DNA from: Oscillatoria salina IIICB1
Lineage (GTDB): Bacteria > Cyanobacteriota > Cyanobacteriia > Cyanobacteriales > SIO1D9
Length of the DNA: 64,000 bases
Direction of reading: 5' to 3'
Assembly: GCF_020144665.1 (NCBI RefSeq)
Contig: NZ_JAAHBQ010000014.1
Location: 44,129 to 108,128 of the forward strand
The position numbers and the translations under genes are program-made. The notes beneath the pieces are model-generated. The model did not search any database. It saw only the letters and a program-made list of their open reading frames with translations, and was not told the origin of the DNA. Below are positions 37,465-47,900 of the stretch, one piece after another (within the stretch, counting starts at the first letter, position 1; the number at the start of each line of letters is the position of its first letter).

Positions 37465-38307
37465 ATGACTAATTATGAAATTCCTTCTCAAGATTGGTGG
37501 GTGCTGCGATGGTTGGAATTACTCGATTCCTATCGCTTTAAAAAGCGTCTGGAAAGAGGACGAAACTACGCTAGAGAAGGTAATGTTCTCAATATTGAAT
37601 TTGCTGGAGCAAAAGTTTTAGCAAAAGTACAGGGTAGCGAACCAGAGCCTTATAAAGTATCTCTTTCTCTGGATGCTTTTAGCGACGAAGATTGGCATTA
37701 TATCATTGAAACTATGTCGGAAAAGGCAATTTACTCGGCTAAACTTTTAGCCGGAGAAATGCCCGAAAATATTGCAGAGGTTTTTGTTACCAACGGGAAA
37801 AGTTTATTCCCTTTCAATCTCTCCGAAATTCATTCTCGCTGCACTTGTCCTGACAAAGCCAACCCCTGCAAACATATAGCCGCAGTTTATTATCAACTAG
37901 GCTCTCGTTTCAGCGAAGATCCTTTTGTCTTTTTCCAACTTCGAGGACGCACAAAAGAAGAAATTCTCGAAGCTTTACGTCAGTTACGCAGTACTAATAT
38001 AGATAATAAAGAGACAAATACGTCAGTACAATCAGAACAAAAGTCAGCCAAAAATGGGGAGCAAAAATTAATCAGGATCGGTCGTCAAACTCCAGTGAAA
38101 ATTGAAGATTTTTGGTACTATGACCAACCATTAGAATCATCCTTAGTAGTAATTTCTCCTCCTGTAGACAATAAAACAGCAATCGATTTTCTCGGCAACA
38201 TTCCCCTATCCGTGACTGATGCACAAACAGTCAAACAGTATTTACGCGAAGTTTATCAACAAGTATCTCAGCAAGCAGTCATCTCAGCATTAAATCCGGA
38301 TGAGTGA
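37465..38307 (+). CDS. SWIM zinc-finger domain protein
   Basis: 280 residues. The SWIM motif CTCPDKANPCKHIAAVYY (CxCx6CxH) lies near residue 127; the N-terminal RFKKRLERGRNYAREGNV and the GAKVLAKVQGSEPEPYKVSL stretch are typical of cyanobacterial and bacterial SWIM proteins, some next to SNF2 helicases. No helicase is nearby. It starts three bases after the VanY gene stop, so both are probably co-transcribed. Nucleic acid or protein binding is inferred. Confidence 0.88.
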   Translation: MTNYEIPSQDWWVLRWLELLDSYRFKKRLERGRNYAREGNVLNIEFAGAKVLAKVQGSEPEPYKVSLSLDAFSDEDWHYIIETMSEKAIYSAKLLAGEMPENIAEVFVTNGKSLFPFNLSEIHSRCTCPDKANPCKHIAAVYYQLGSRFSEDPFVFFQLRGRTKEEILEALRQLRSTNIDNKETNTSVQSEQKSAKNGEQKLIRIGRQTPVKIEDFWYYDQPLESSLVVISPPVDNKTAIDFLGNIPLSVTDAQTVKQYLREVYQQVSQQAVISALNPDE

Positions 38308-38350
38308 AACAACTTAACAAGTAATTCTCTTACTTGTGAGGATGGGTAGC

Positions 38351-38377
38351 CAAAAACAAAGCCCGCTTAAGCGGGCT
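38351..38377 (-). terminator. terminator of the yebC gene
   Basis: AGCCCGC-TTAA-GCGGGCT is a perfect seven-base stem, followed on the minus strand by TTTGTTTTTGG, 22 bases after the yebC stop. Confidence 0.75.
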
Positions 38378-38398
38378 AGGAAAATACATCTACTGAGT

Positions 38399-39166
38399 TT
38401 AGGCTACAGATAAGGAGACAAGATTTTCTGCCATTTCAAAGTTAGCCGTAACGTTTTGCACGTCGTCAAGTTCTTCTAAAGCATCGAGGAGTTTAAGTAG
38501 TAAAATTCCTTGTTCGCGATCGCTGATTTCGAGATGATTGTTGGGAATCCAACGTAATTCGGCTTCTTGTACGGGCAATCCTTTTTCCTGTAAGGTTTGA
38601 TTAAGATTTTCTAGGTTGGTAATTTCAGTAAAAACTTCTGCACCTTTGCTATCTTCTTCCTCGAAAAATTCATAAGTTTGTGCGCCTCCTTCAACCGATG
38701 CTTCTAACAACTCGTCTTCAGAGATTTCTCCTTCTAACCTAACCACACCTTTTTGCTCAAACATCCAGCTTACACAACCAGTTTCACCTAAATTACCGCC
38801 ATTTTTACTAAAAGCTGCCCGCAGATCTGCCGCAGTACGGTTGCGGTTGTCGGTAAGTGCTTCGATTAAAATAGCTACACCACCCGGACCGTATCCTTCA
38901 TAGCGAATTTCTTCTAAACTGGCTTCATCGTTACCGAAAGTTCCTGCACCTTTAGCGATCGCTCTTTCGATATTCTCGTTGGGAATTCCGGCTGCTTTGG
39001 CTTTGTCAATTGCCGTCCGTAGTTGAAAATTAGCTGCGGGATCGGGTAAACCGTTACGCGCCGCCACAATAATCGCGCGAGATAGCTGAGTGAAGGTTTT
39101 ACCCTTTTTCGCATCTACTCTCGCCTTCTGACGTTTAATATTTGCCCATTTACTATGTCCTGCCAT
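38399..39166 (-). CDS. YebC/PmpR family regulator or translation factor
   Basis: 255 residues starting MAGHSKWANIKRQKARVDAKKGK, with the family's RTAIDKAKAAGIPNENIERA and YEGYGPGGVAILIEALTDNRNRT. YebC-type proteins are DNA-binding regulators or, as recently shown for some, ribosome rescue factors for proline stretches. Full length, own terminator downstream. Confidence 0.97.
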   Translation of the reverse strand: MAGHSKWANIKRQKARVDAKKGKTFTQLSRAIIVAARNGLPDPAANFQLRTAIDKAKAAGIPNENIERAIAKGAGTFGNDEASLEEIRYEGYGPGGVAILIEALTDNRNRTAADLRAAFSKNGGNLGETGCVSWMFEQKGVVRLEGEISEDELLEASVEGGAQTYEFFEEEDSKGAEVFTEITNLENLNQTLQEKGLPVQEAELRWIPNNHLEISDREQGILLLKLLDALEELDDVQNVTANFEMAENLVSLSVA

Positions 39167-39281
39167 TTATTCCCTCTAATCCTTTCTCTATGAACTCTTC
39201 AACCTATAATTTTGCGGAATAAAATCTTTTTTCTCATCTGTTACTCAATTACCTCTCTTCTCAATAATAAGTATCCTCACC

Positions 39282-39920
39282 TTAATTAAAGCGAATCACT
39301 TCTTCGCTTTGACTTAAATGAGCAGTATCGCCATTGAGTTCCATTTTCCACCCTTTCCTTTGACGCACTATTTTCACTAAACAGCATAAAGAAGCGTTAA
39401 CTGTAGGACTTCCTCCTACTAACCCAGTAGCCGTCCCTAATACTGAGGCACCATGTCCTACTAATAAAATATCTTCTGCAAATTCCGCTACTAATTTTTT
39501 CACAGTTATTGCGGTTCGTTCCATTACTGTTTCGTTACTTTCTGGATATTCGGGAATTAGACGAAAATTGTAACTCAAATCTATCCGAGGATACTTTTGA
39601 GCTAATATTTCTAATGGTAACTTTTCTGGCATAGCACTCATCCATTCTGGATTTAACCATTCACTTAATCCTGCTTCTAATTTAATTGGTAAATCCAGTG
39701 CTTCTGCAACTTGGTACGCTGTTTGTACTGTCCGCAAAAATGGTGAAGAGAAAATGTGACTGATGTTTTCGTTCTTTAACCTTTGTCCTAATTCTTTCGC
39801 TTGGATAACTCCATCTTCGGAAAGTGGGGGATCGTAGGGACGTTGGGCTGTATTAAACCATTCGGGGTTAACGAAGTCAAGGCGATTTCCATGTCTAGCA
39901 ATCCAAACTGTTTGAGGCAT
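39282..39920 (-). CDS. histidine phosphatase family protein
   Basis: 212 residues, starting with the active-site RHG (WIARHGNRLDF) and ending with the second catalytic His in LVGHGASVLG; the central FSSPFLRTVQTA is the phosphate-binding segment. Branch 1 of the superfamily, close to phosphoglycerate mutase-like and UBASH3/Sts phosphatases. The substrate cannot be read from the sequence. Confidence 0.93.
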   Translation of the reverse strand: MPQTVWIARHGNRLDFVNPEWFNTAQRPYDPPLSEDGVIQAKELGQRLKNENISHIFSSPFLRTVQTAYQVAEALDLPIKLEAGLSEWLNPEWMSAMPEKLPLEILAQKYPRIDLSYNFRLIPEYPESNETVMERTAITVKKLVAEFAEDILLVGHGASVLGTATGLVGGSPTVNASLCCLVKIVRQRKGWKMELNGDTAHLSQSEEVIRFN

Positions 39921-40824
39921 TATTTTTGTGCGATTGTGACTATATTTATAGCTTACCTGTGACTGAGATTTATCTCAATTCAGTGTAGTTTAGATTACAT
40001 TCAATTTGGATGCGATCTGGTTTTGAAAATATTTATCTCGCGTCAAGTCAGATATTTTCTTAGGAGTAGGAGCTGAGCGAGGTATTTTCAATGATGTCAG
40101 TTTAGATAAAATAAAGGTAAACATTTTGTTTTTTAAGGTCTTTTCAAGTTGCTTTTATTGACCATAAAATGGATGAGTTTGCGTTTTTTGAACGCTAGGA
40201 TAAAAAAATAATATTTTGCAATTATTTACTACAACTTTTTCAAGGCGAATTCTCGGAAATCATTGAGATACGATATATTTTTGCTGTTTCGTGTCTAACT
40301 GGTCAAGAAATTGAACTGCGATCTCGTTGACTCAAACGTTCATTCGTGCTTTAATTAGTATAATTTGAAGATCGTGTCAAGTTGGTGAGCTCCGCTACGC
40401 TTCATTTCGATATAATAAAAGACTAAATCGTGTAAAAGGGCGATCGCCACTACTGATTTTGTTTGACTTCAGCCAAATTTCTCTCGAAATGTTTGCAAAG
40501 GATGCAGCCCTAGGGCTTTTCAATGGGTATGCTAATAACGGAAGAGAGAATTTATTGACCAAACTGAGATTTTTGTTTCTCAGTAAAGTTACAATTGTTA
40601 ATATAGATTTGTAAAGAAGCTAAATTGACTTAATGGTAGTCCAATAAATTAATCTTTTCTTAGGAGGATTGACAAAAATAAAGACTTAAGGTAAATTCGA
40701 CAAGCTGCAAAAATTAGAGTTGTTGACGTAATCTAACTACAATTCCTTCTCATACATAAACTATCTGGGGCGAGCAAGATGCTCGCACTTACTGTAATTT
40801 TCGAACGCTCCTATTCGACGAACA
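39921..40824. other. 900-base non-coding leader region before the sigma-factor gene
   Basis: No convincing ORF. It is AT-rich with some HIP1 sites, a GCGAGCAAGATGCTCGC hairpin near 40770, and a sigma-70-like promoter at 40669-40697. The length suggests a long 5' UTR, sRNA or several promoters. Confidence 0.5.
40669..40697 (+). promoter_or_regulatory. sigma-70-like promoter upstream of the sigma-factor gene
   Basis: TTGACA at 40669-40674, a 17-base spacer, and TAAATT at 40692-40697. It lies about 127 bases before the ATG. The GCGAGC...GCTCGC hairpin follows in the leader. Confidence 0.6.
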
Positions 40825-41781
40825 ATGAAAACTGCTCAAAATACTACCGATACAGTTCGGACTTACCTGCGCGAAATCGGTCGCGTTCCCTTGCTGACTC
40901 ACGAACAAGAAATTCATTACGCCAAGCGAATACAGCGATTAGTTGCCTTAGAAGAAATAAAAGAAAAACTGGCGAAAAAGTTAAGCAAAGAGCCAACTCT
41001 GAAACAATGGGCGGAGGCTGCGGAACTAACAGAAGCGGAATTACGCAAGCAGATAGCTGCCGCAGAAACAGCCAAGCGGAAAATGGTGGAAGCAAATTTA
41101 CGCTTAGTAGTTTCAGTTGCGAAAAAATATATCAAGCGCAATCTCGACTTGCTGGATTTAATTCAAGAAGGCACGATCGGGATGCAACGGGGAGTAGAAA
41201 AATTTGACCCAACCAAAGGTTATCGTTTTTCTACCTATGCTTACTGGTGGATTCGTCAAGCAATCACTCGGGCGATCGCCGAAAAAAGTCGTACGATTCG
41301 CTTACCGATCCACATTACCGAAAAGCTGAATAAAATCAAGAAAGCCCAACGACAACTGGCTCAAGAACTAGGTAGAGCCGCAACGATCGCGGAACTAGCC
41401 GCCGAATTAGACTTAGAACCCAAACAAGTGCGAGAATTTCTCGAACAAGGTCGTCAGCCTCTTTCTTTGGATTTGCGCGTCGGCGACAATCAAGATACCG
41501 AATTAGGAGATTTATTAGAAGATGACGGTCAATCTCCAGAAGATTATGCCACTCAGTCATTACTTCAGTTAGACTTAGAAAAACTGATGGCAGATTTGAC
41601 TCCTCAACAAAGGGAAGTGCTGAAATTAAGGTTTGGACTCGGTAACGAGCTACCTCTAACCTTAGCCAAAATTGGCGATCGCCTGAATATCAGTCGCGAA
41701 CGAGTCAGACAAATCGAGCGGGAAGCACTAACAAAATTACGCAAACGTAAAGCTGATATGCGAGAATATCTGGCAAGCTAA
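40825..41781 (+). CDS. group 2 RNA polymerase sigma-70 factor
   Basis: 318 residues with all sigma-70 regions but no long N-terminal region 1.1: region 1.2 ([21 protein letters not shown]), 2.1-2.4 ([41 protein letters not shown]), 3.0-3.1, and 4.2 ([20 protein letters not shown]). This is the build of cyanobacterial SigB/SigC/SigD/SigE-type factors, which handle stress, light and nitrogen responses. Start [12 protein letters not shown]. Which paralog it is cannot be settled. Confidence 0.95.
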   Translation: MKTAQNTTDTVRTYLREIGRVPLLTHEQEIHYAKRIQRLVALEEIKEKLAKKLSKEPTLKQWAEAAELTEAELRKQIAAAETAKRKMVEANLRLVVSVAKKYIKRNLDLLDLIQEGTIGMQRGVEKFDPTKGYRFSTYAYWWIRQAITRAIAEKSRTIRLPIHITEKLNKIKKAQRQLAQELGRAATIAELAAELDLEPKQVREFLEQGRQPLSLDLRVGDNQDTELGDLLEDDGQSPEDYATQSLLQLDLEKLMADLTPQQREVLKLRFGLGNELPLTLAKIGDRLNISRERVRQIEREALTKLRKRKADMREYLAS

Positions 41782-41951
41782 GTGTAATCTAGTTAATGGG
41801 TGGGAGAACCCGATGCTCTTGGTTCGGTTCCACGGACTCCAGCACTGCTAAAAAATTGTTACATTAAATAGCAAATAGCACTGTGTTTGATGTAGAAAAT
41901 CTTGCCAGGAAAATAACGTCCAGCACTCACTAAAAAGCTAGGAGGTAACAA

Positions 41952-42296
41952 GTGAACAACCAACCAAATCGTTCTCAAGAATATTTTAGTGGCGATGGCT
42001 CTTCAGCTAACGATCTGTGGCATTACGTGCAAAATCTCACGCCGGAAACCATTGCCCAACTTTCTAAACCTAACTCACAAGAAGTGTTTCAGGTTATGGA
42101 ACGCAATATTATTGGCTTGTTGGGAACTCTCCCTTCAGAACATTTTGGCGTGAGCATCAGTACCAGTAGAGAACATCTCGGACGCTTGTTAGCCTCGGCG
42201 ATGATGAGCGGTTATTTTCTTCGCAATGCCGAACAAAGAATGAAGTTTGAGCAGTCTTTTCACTCTGCCGATCGTGGTTCCCAAAGTAACTCTTAG
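41952..42296 (+). CDS. DUF760 family protein
   Basis: 114 residues, starting at GTG 41952 after GGAGG (six-base spacing). It has LWHYVQNLTPETIAQLSKP and MERNIIGLLGTLPSEHF, then LGRLLASAMMSGYFLRNAEQRM, the DUF760 core, which is shared by cyanobacteria and chloroplasts. No known function. A strong terminator follows. Confidence 0.92.
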   Translation: MNNQPNRSQEYFSGDGSSANDLWHYVQNLTPETIAQLSKPNSQEVFQVMERNIIGLLGTLPSEHFGVSISTSREHLGRLLASAMMSGYFLRNAEQRMKFEQSFHSADRGSQSNS

Positions 42297-42326
42297 CCAG
42301 TTTTCTGCAAGAAATAATTATCCCGC

Positions 42327-42350
42327 TCCCAGTTTCGGACTGGGAATTTT
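42327..42350 (+). terminator. Rho-independent terminator after the DUF760 gene
   Basis: TCCCAGT-TTCGG-ACTGGGA is a perfect stem followed by ATTTTAA, 31 bases after the stop. Confidence 0.75.
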
Positions 42351-42438
42351 AATTGCTAAAATTTGATTCCGTTTCGCTATTTGAGCAAAATATTCCTTGA
42401 TAGCTAGTAAGCTTAGGAATGTCTTAATAGTTAATTCC

Positions 42439-42891
42439 ATGTCACAAGTTTCTTCCCCCTTACCTCATAAAATTATCGGTGTAGCAGCGATAGAAAACGA
42501 CCGGGGACAAATTTTAATTGACCGCAGACGAGCTTCAGGTTTGATGGGGGGGCTTTGGGAATTTCCTGGTGGAAAAGTGGAAGCTGGTGAAACTGTCCCA
42601 GAATGTATTCAGCGAGAAATTTTAGAAGAATTAGCTATTGAGATCGAAGTAGGAGAGCATTTAATTACCATTGACTACACTTATAGCGAATTTAGTCTTA
42701 CCTTAATCGTTCATATCTGTCGTCACCAAAGCGGAATACCCCAGCCAATTGAATCTGAGGAAATTCGTTGGGTAAGTGTGGAACAATTGGATCGCTTTGC
42801 CTTTCCTGAAGCTAACCAATACATTATTGCAGCTTTGCGCGATCGCCAGAGAGAATTGGGGATTGGGAGACTGGGAAGAGGGGGAGGATAA
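42439..42891 (+). CDS. MutT-like Nudix hydrolase (8-oxo-dGTP diphosphatase type)
   Basis: About 150 residues from the ATG at 42439; a TTG at 42397 is in frame but would add 14 unlikely residues. The Nudix box is GGKVEAGETVPECIQREILEELAIEI (given as key part REILEE with flanking G and E). It starts KIIGVAAIENDRGQILIDRR, the MutT pattern. It likely cleans oxidised nucleotides. The last seven codons (RLGRGGG) run into a tandem GA-rich repeat, so the natural end was probably extended or replaced by repeat growth. Confidence 0.9.
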   Translation: MSQVSSPLPHKIIGVAAIENDRGQILIDRRRASGLMGGLWEFPGGKVEAGETVPECIQREILEELAIEIEVGEHLITIDYTYSEFSLTLIVHICRHQSGIPQPIESEEIRWVSVEQLDRFAFPEANQYIIAALRDRQRELGIGRLGRGGG

Positions 42892-43068
42892 GGGGGACAG
42901 GGGGACAAGGAGGACAAGGGGGACAAGGGAGACAAGGAGGACAAGGGGGACAAGGAGGACAAGGGAGACAAGGAGGACAAGCAAGATAAACTGTTCACTG
43001 ATAACTGTTCACTGTTCACTGATAACTGAACCCAATCCCCAATCCCCAATCCCCAGTTTCCCAATTTA
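42862..43068. repeat. GA-rich tandem repeats followed by a GTTCACTGATAACT repeat
   Basis: From 42862 to about 42985, units of GGGGACAA and GGAGGACAA repeat many times; then AACTGTTCACTGATAACTG and CCCAATCCCCAATCCCCA runs. A related block lies at 61495-61670 and short pieces at 33366 and 44928. Such short tandem repeats are common in cyanobacterial intergenic regions. Confidence 0.85.
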
Positions 43069-43152
43069 AGATATTTTAAGTAATATTAAGGAAGAAGAAA
43101 AAAAATTAATAAACCTTTCTTTAGTACAAACAGAACTTGCTAGATCGAAAAA

Positions 43153-43168
43153 TCACCCAATCGGGTGA
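43153..43168. repeat. small inverted repeat before the RND adaptor gene
   Basis: TCACCC-AATC-GGGTGA is a perfect six-base stem 155 bases before the adaptor start, in the leader region. It could be a hairpin or an operator half-site pair; no T-run follows. Confidence 0.35.
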
Positions 43169-43322
43169 GCCAGATATATGAAGTATCCCATTGGTAATCA
43201 AAGTATGTTGTAAGTGTCTGGCTGAGGGATCTTTCCAGCCAGCGACAGGTAAGGGAGCGCAACAGAGCTAGTCAAGTTTTTTCCCAAAGCAGCAAACTCG
43301 ACGAGCAACAACAGGAGTAACC

Positions 43323-44783
43323 GTGAGCCAAAAAGCCCCAGAAGATGAAAAATATCAGCTCGATGGCTCGGCACTTGCCAAGCTTGATGAGCATGGCTCA
43401 ATTGAGTCAGAAACAAACCCAGATGCAGAATTAACTTCAGAGCCGCCAAGAAAAAATTGGCGCTCCGGAGGGCTAAATTTATTTATTGGTGTAGGTTTGG
43501 GGATTGCGCTGGCATTTATGGGAATGCGTTTTGTCTCTCCTAGCCAGACGACGGAAACTTCTGCTCAAGTGCCAGCTAGAGAAACTTCTCAACCTGGTAG
43601 AAGCGTCACTGTCGCCGAAGTAACTTCCTCGCGGCTCGATCGCGCGATCGCGGCGACTGGTACTGTGGCGGCTTGGGAAATGACTCCGGTTTCTCCTCAA
43701 GCTACTGGATTAAAAATTGAAAGTATATTAGCAGATGAAGGAGATTTTGTCAAGACTGGACAAGTAATGGCAATTCTCGATGACTCGTTGTTGCAAGCAA
43801 GTTTAGCAGAAGCAAAAGCTGCTGTTGCCCAAGCTGAGGCGCGTTTAGCTGAATTAAGAGCGGGTAGTCGCTCGGAAGAAATTGCCCGCGCTCGGGAAAA
43901 TCTCCGCAGTGCTGAAGCAGCAGTAGCCAGTGCGGAAGCGAAACTAGAATTAGCTCAAACACGAGTTGAACGCAATCGGATTTTAGCAGATGCAGGTGCG
44001 ATCGCGCGCGATCGCTTCGATGAAATCCTTAATGAAGAGCGTAGCAATCAACTCTCTCTCGAACAAGCTAAAGCCCGTCGTGACGAAGCCCAACAGCAAT
44101 TAGCCGAAGTGGAAAAAGGTCCGCGTCAAGAAGTTATTGCGGCAGCAGAAGCAGAAGTCGCCCGCGCTGAAGCTCAAGTACAATCAGTCCTAGAGCAACT
44201 TGACGACACCAGAGTGGTAGCACCAGTTAACGGTGAAGTAGCTGAAAGAAATGCTCGCTTGGGGGATGTTACTTCTGGGAGTCAACCACTGTTTAAATTA
44301 ATTGAAAACGGACGCTTAGAATTGATTTTAAAAGTTCCCGAAACCCAGCTAACCCAAATTAGTCCGGGACAACCAGTTAAAATTACTTCTGATAGCGATC
44401 GCGATTTACAAGTTACTGGTGAAGTACGAGAAATCTATCCAACGGTAGATGAAAACTCTCGTCAGGCACAAGTAAAAATCAATTTACCCGCTACAGAAAA
44501 TTTACGTCCGGGAATGTTTTTGCGAGCAGAAATTATTACTCAGTCAACATCAGGTTTGACTGTACCTTACGATGCCATTCAACCTCAAAGCGAGAATACA
44601 GCGATCGTTTTTGTCGTGCAAGCCGATAACAGTGTAGCTGCGAAAGAAGTGACAATTGGCACAATTATGCCTGAAAAAGAAGTAGAAATCAAAAGCGGTT
44701 TGAATTCTGGCGAAAGGGTAGTAGTTAAAGGTGCAGCTTATCTTAAAGATGGCGACAAAATAGAAATAGTTGCCACTGAGTAG
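43323..44783 (+). CDS. RND efflux membrane-fusion (periplasmic adaptor) protein
   Basis: 486 residues, starting at GTG 43323 with AGGAG seven bases before. A cytoplasmic N terminus of about 45 residues precedes a membrane anchor (GLNLFIGVGLGIALAFMGMRF), then the barrel-sandwich and a long coiled-coil hairpin (EAEVARAEAQVQ), and beta-barrel domains (PGQPVKITSD). It couples the pump to an outer-membrane channel. It precedes the RND pump gene by 176 bases. The outer-membrane TolC-like partner is not in the window. Confidence 0.95.
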   Translation: MSQKAPEDEKYQLDGSALAKLDEHGSIESETNPDAELTSEPPRKNWRSGGLNLFIGVGLGIALAFMGMRFVSPSQTTETSAQVPARETSQPGRSVTVAEVTSSRLDRAIAATGTVAAWEMTPVSPQATGLKIESILADEGDFVKTGQVMAILDDSLLQASLAEAKAAVAQAEARLAELRAGSRSEEIARARENLRSAEAAVASAEAKLELAQTRVERNRILADAGAIARDRFDEILNEERSNQLSLEQAKARRDEAQQQLAEVEKGPRQEVIAAAEAEVARAEAQVQSVLEQLDDTRVVAPVNGEVAERNARLGDVTSGSQPLFKLIENGRLELILKVPETQLTQISPGQPVKITSDSDRDLQVTGEVREIYPTVDENSRQAQVKINLPATENLRPGMFLRAEIITQSTSGLTVPYDAIQPQSENTAIVFVVQADNSVAAKEVTIGTIMPEKEVEIKSGLNSGERVVVKGAAYLKDGDKIEIVATE

Positions 44784-44959
44784 AAAAATATTAGCAACAG
44801 AGTTGGAAATCCCTGTTAAAAAAATTAATTTTTCTCAAGCAAACTCAGCAAATTGGACTTAGTTAAAACCTAACTTTGACTATTAAACAACAAGAGAAAA
44901 CTAATCCCAAATTCTCAATTTCCACTGGTAACTGCTAACTGATAACTGATAACTGAAAA

Positions 44960-47900
44960 ATGTCTTTCCACGTCTCCGCCTGGTCGATCAAAAATCCAGT
45001 TCCCACGATTGTTTTATTCTTAATCTTGGGAATAGTTGGCTTAATGTCATTTTTTTCCCTGGGAATTGACGACAATCCGAATATTGACATACCCATAGTA
45101 CAGGTACAAGTAACCCAACCCGGTGCCGGACCAACCGAACTAGAAACTCAGATTACCAAAAAAGTAGAAGATGCCGTTGCGAGTTTAGGTAACATCGACG
45201 CAATTAACTCCACAGTTACCGATGGTAATTCGACAACCACAATCGAATTTGAATTAGGAACAGATAGCGATCGCGCGACGAATGATGTCCGGAATGCAGT
45301 TGCTCAAATTCGTCAAGATTTACCTCAAGATGCTAACGAACCGATCGTTCAGCGTTTAGAATTTGCTGGTGGGGCGATAATGACTTATGTTGTTGCTTCC
45401 GAACAGCGATCGGTCGAACAATTGAGTAATTTAGTAGACCAAACTATTAGCCGTGAATTACTTAACGTTTCCGGAGTCGCCCAAATTAATCGACTCGGAG
45501 GTGTAGATCGCGAAATTCGCATTGACCTCGATGCCGAACGGTTACAAGCTTATGGCATTACCGCGACTCAAGTCAACGACCAAGTAGGCGCTTTAAACAT
45601 AAATTTACCAGGAGGTCGTGCCGAAGTTGGTGGTGGCGAACAAAATATTCGGACATTAGGTAGTGCGAGGACAGTTGAAGAGTTAAAAAGTTATCGAGTT
45701 GTACTTCCGGGTGGTGCGACTGTACCTTTAACCGATTTAGGAACTGTTGAAGATAGTTACGCCGAACCCCGTAATGCAGCTTTTTTCAATAATCAACCGG
45801 TAGTTGCTTTTTCCGTTTTGCGGAGTACAGGTAGTACCTTAGTTACCGTCGAAGAAGGGGTAAGAAAACAGGTAGAAAAACTACGCACTACCCTTCCCGA
45901 AGATATTGAATTAGAGTTAATTTTCACTCGCGCCAACTCAATCCGCGACTCATTTCGAGCAACAATTGACTCATTAGTAATTGCTTGCATCTTGACCACG
46001 ATCGCCGTAGGCTTGTTTTTACGCGATTGGCGAGCAACTTTAATTACTTCTATGGCGCTACCTTTGTCAATTATTCCCACGTTCATCGTGATGCAGAGTC
46101 TCGATTATACCCTCAATGAGATGACATTATTGGCATTAGCGCTGGCGATCGGTAACTTGGTTGATGATGCAATTTGTATGATTGAAAACATCGACCAACA
46201 TATTGAAATGGGCAAAAAGCCTTATAAAGCTGCCCTCGATGCTGCTCGGGAAATTGGTTTGGCGGTAGTCGCTACCACAGCCACGATTGTCGCGGTATTT
46301 TTGCCTGTAGCCTTTATGGGTGGGATTCCGGGGCAATTTTTTCAACCCTTTGGTGTAACGGTGGCTGTCTCAACCATGTTTTCAACTTTGGTTGCTTGTA
46401 CGATGACACCGATGCTGAGTGCTTATTTACTGAAACCAAAAACTAGTAAATTAGGACAAGGCAAGAAAGAAAGAACGACAAGTTCTCAGTTATTGGCTAG
46501 GTTTTGGCGCTTAGGTGGTGCAAAGAAACACGATCCGGCTAATTCCCAAACAGCAGTTACTAATTCCCCAGCCAGCAAGCGCATTCAACCTTATCGTGGA
46601 ATGTTGACTTGGGCGCTAAGACATCGGATTACTACCTTATTGTTAGCGATCGCCTTTTTTATTGCCAGTCTTCAGCTTGTTCCTTATATTCCCAAGGGTT
46701 TATTTGATAGCGGCGATACAGGTTTAAGCTTAGTATCGATTGATTTACCTCCAGGTTCGACACTGAGCGAAACCGAACAAGTAATTAAACAAACTACCGA
46801 TTTATTGCAGGGAAATCCCGCCGTAGAAAGCGTTTTTGCCAGCGCGGAAAAGATCGATACTGCTACAGTCTACGCTAATTTAGTACCGAAAGCAGAGCGA
46901 TCGCTTTCTCAGCAGGAATTTGAACAACAGATGCGAGAAGATTTTCGTCGCATTCCTGGTGCGCGGGTGAGTTTCCGCAGTCAAGGGGCTGGTGGTGGTG
47001 GGAAGGATTTATCGATCGTCCTCAAAAGTGATAATCCTGAAGCCCTTCAACAAGCGGCTGAGGCTTTAGAAACGCAAATGAGTCGAATTCCGGGCTTAGT
47101 AGAAATAACATCGAGTGCGAGTTTAGTCAAACCAGAAATTGTCATTGTACCCGATCGCGATCGCGCGGCGGATTTGGGGGTTTCGGTACGAGATATTGCC
47201 CGCACTGCAAGTTTGGCTTTAATTGGCGATAATGAGTCCAATCTGGCTAAGTTTAATTTACCCGATCGCCAAATTCCGATTCGGGTGCAACTGAATCCCG
47301 AACAGCGATCGGATCTCGATACCTTAAGAAATTTGCGGGTTCCCAGTCAGGATGGTTCTCTAGTTCCTCTCACCGCAGTCGCAGACATCCGTTTAGCAAG
47401 CGGTTCGGCGCAAATTGACCGTTTCGATCGCCGTCGTCAAGTCTCCGTGGAAGCGAATTTAGAAGGAATTTCTTTAGGCGATGCGTTAGAACAAGTTCGG
47501 GCTTTACCAGCAATGAATCCGCTTCCTCCAGAAGTTACCGAGGAACCTGCTGGAGATGCGGAAATTATGCGCGATATTTTTAGTCGCTTTGTCACAGCTT
47601 TAGGGCTAGCGGTGCTATCAATTTATGCAATTCTTGTCTTGCTCTACAACAACTTTCTTTATCCATTGGGAATTTTGGTCGCTTTACCTCTTTCCCTTGG
47701 TGGTGCGTTGCTGGGGCTGTTGATTACCCAAAAAGAATTGGGCTTGTTTGCGTTAATTGGGATTGTACTCCTGATGGGGTTGGTGACAAAAAACGCCATT
47801 TTGTTAGTAGACTTTGCCTTAGAGAACGAAAGGCGGGGATTACCGCAGTTTCGGGCTGTCGTTGAAGCTGGAGTCTCGCGCTTGCGTCCGATTTTAATGA

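Noticed and set aside
40779..41207. A 142-codon ORF overlapping the sigma-factor start
   Set aside because: Out of frame with a clear sigma-70 gene and without its own motifs; a shadow.
42703..43069. Overlapping ORFs over the GA-rich repeat at 42860-43068
   Set aside because: Low-complexity SLSPLSSL-type translations of tandem repeats; not genes.
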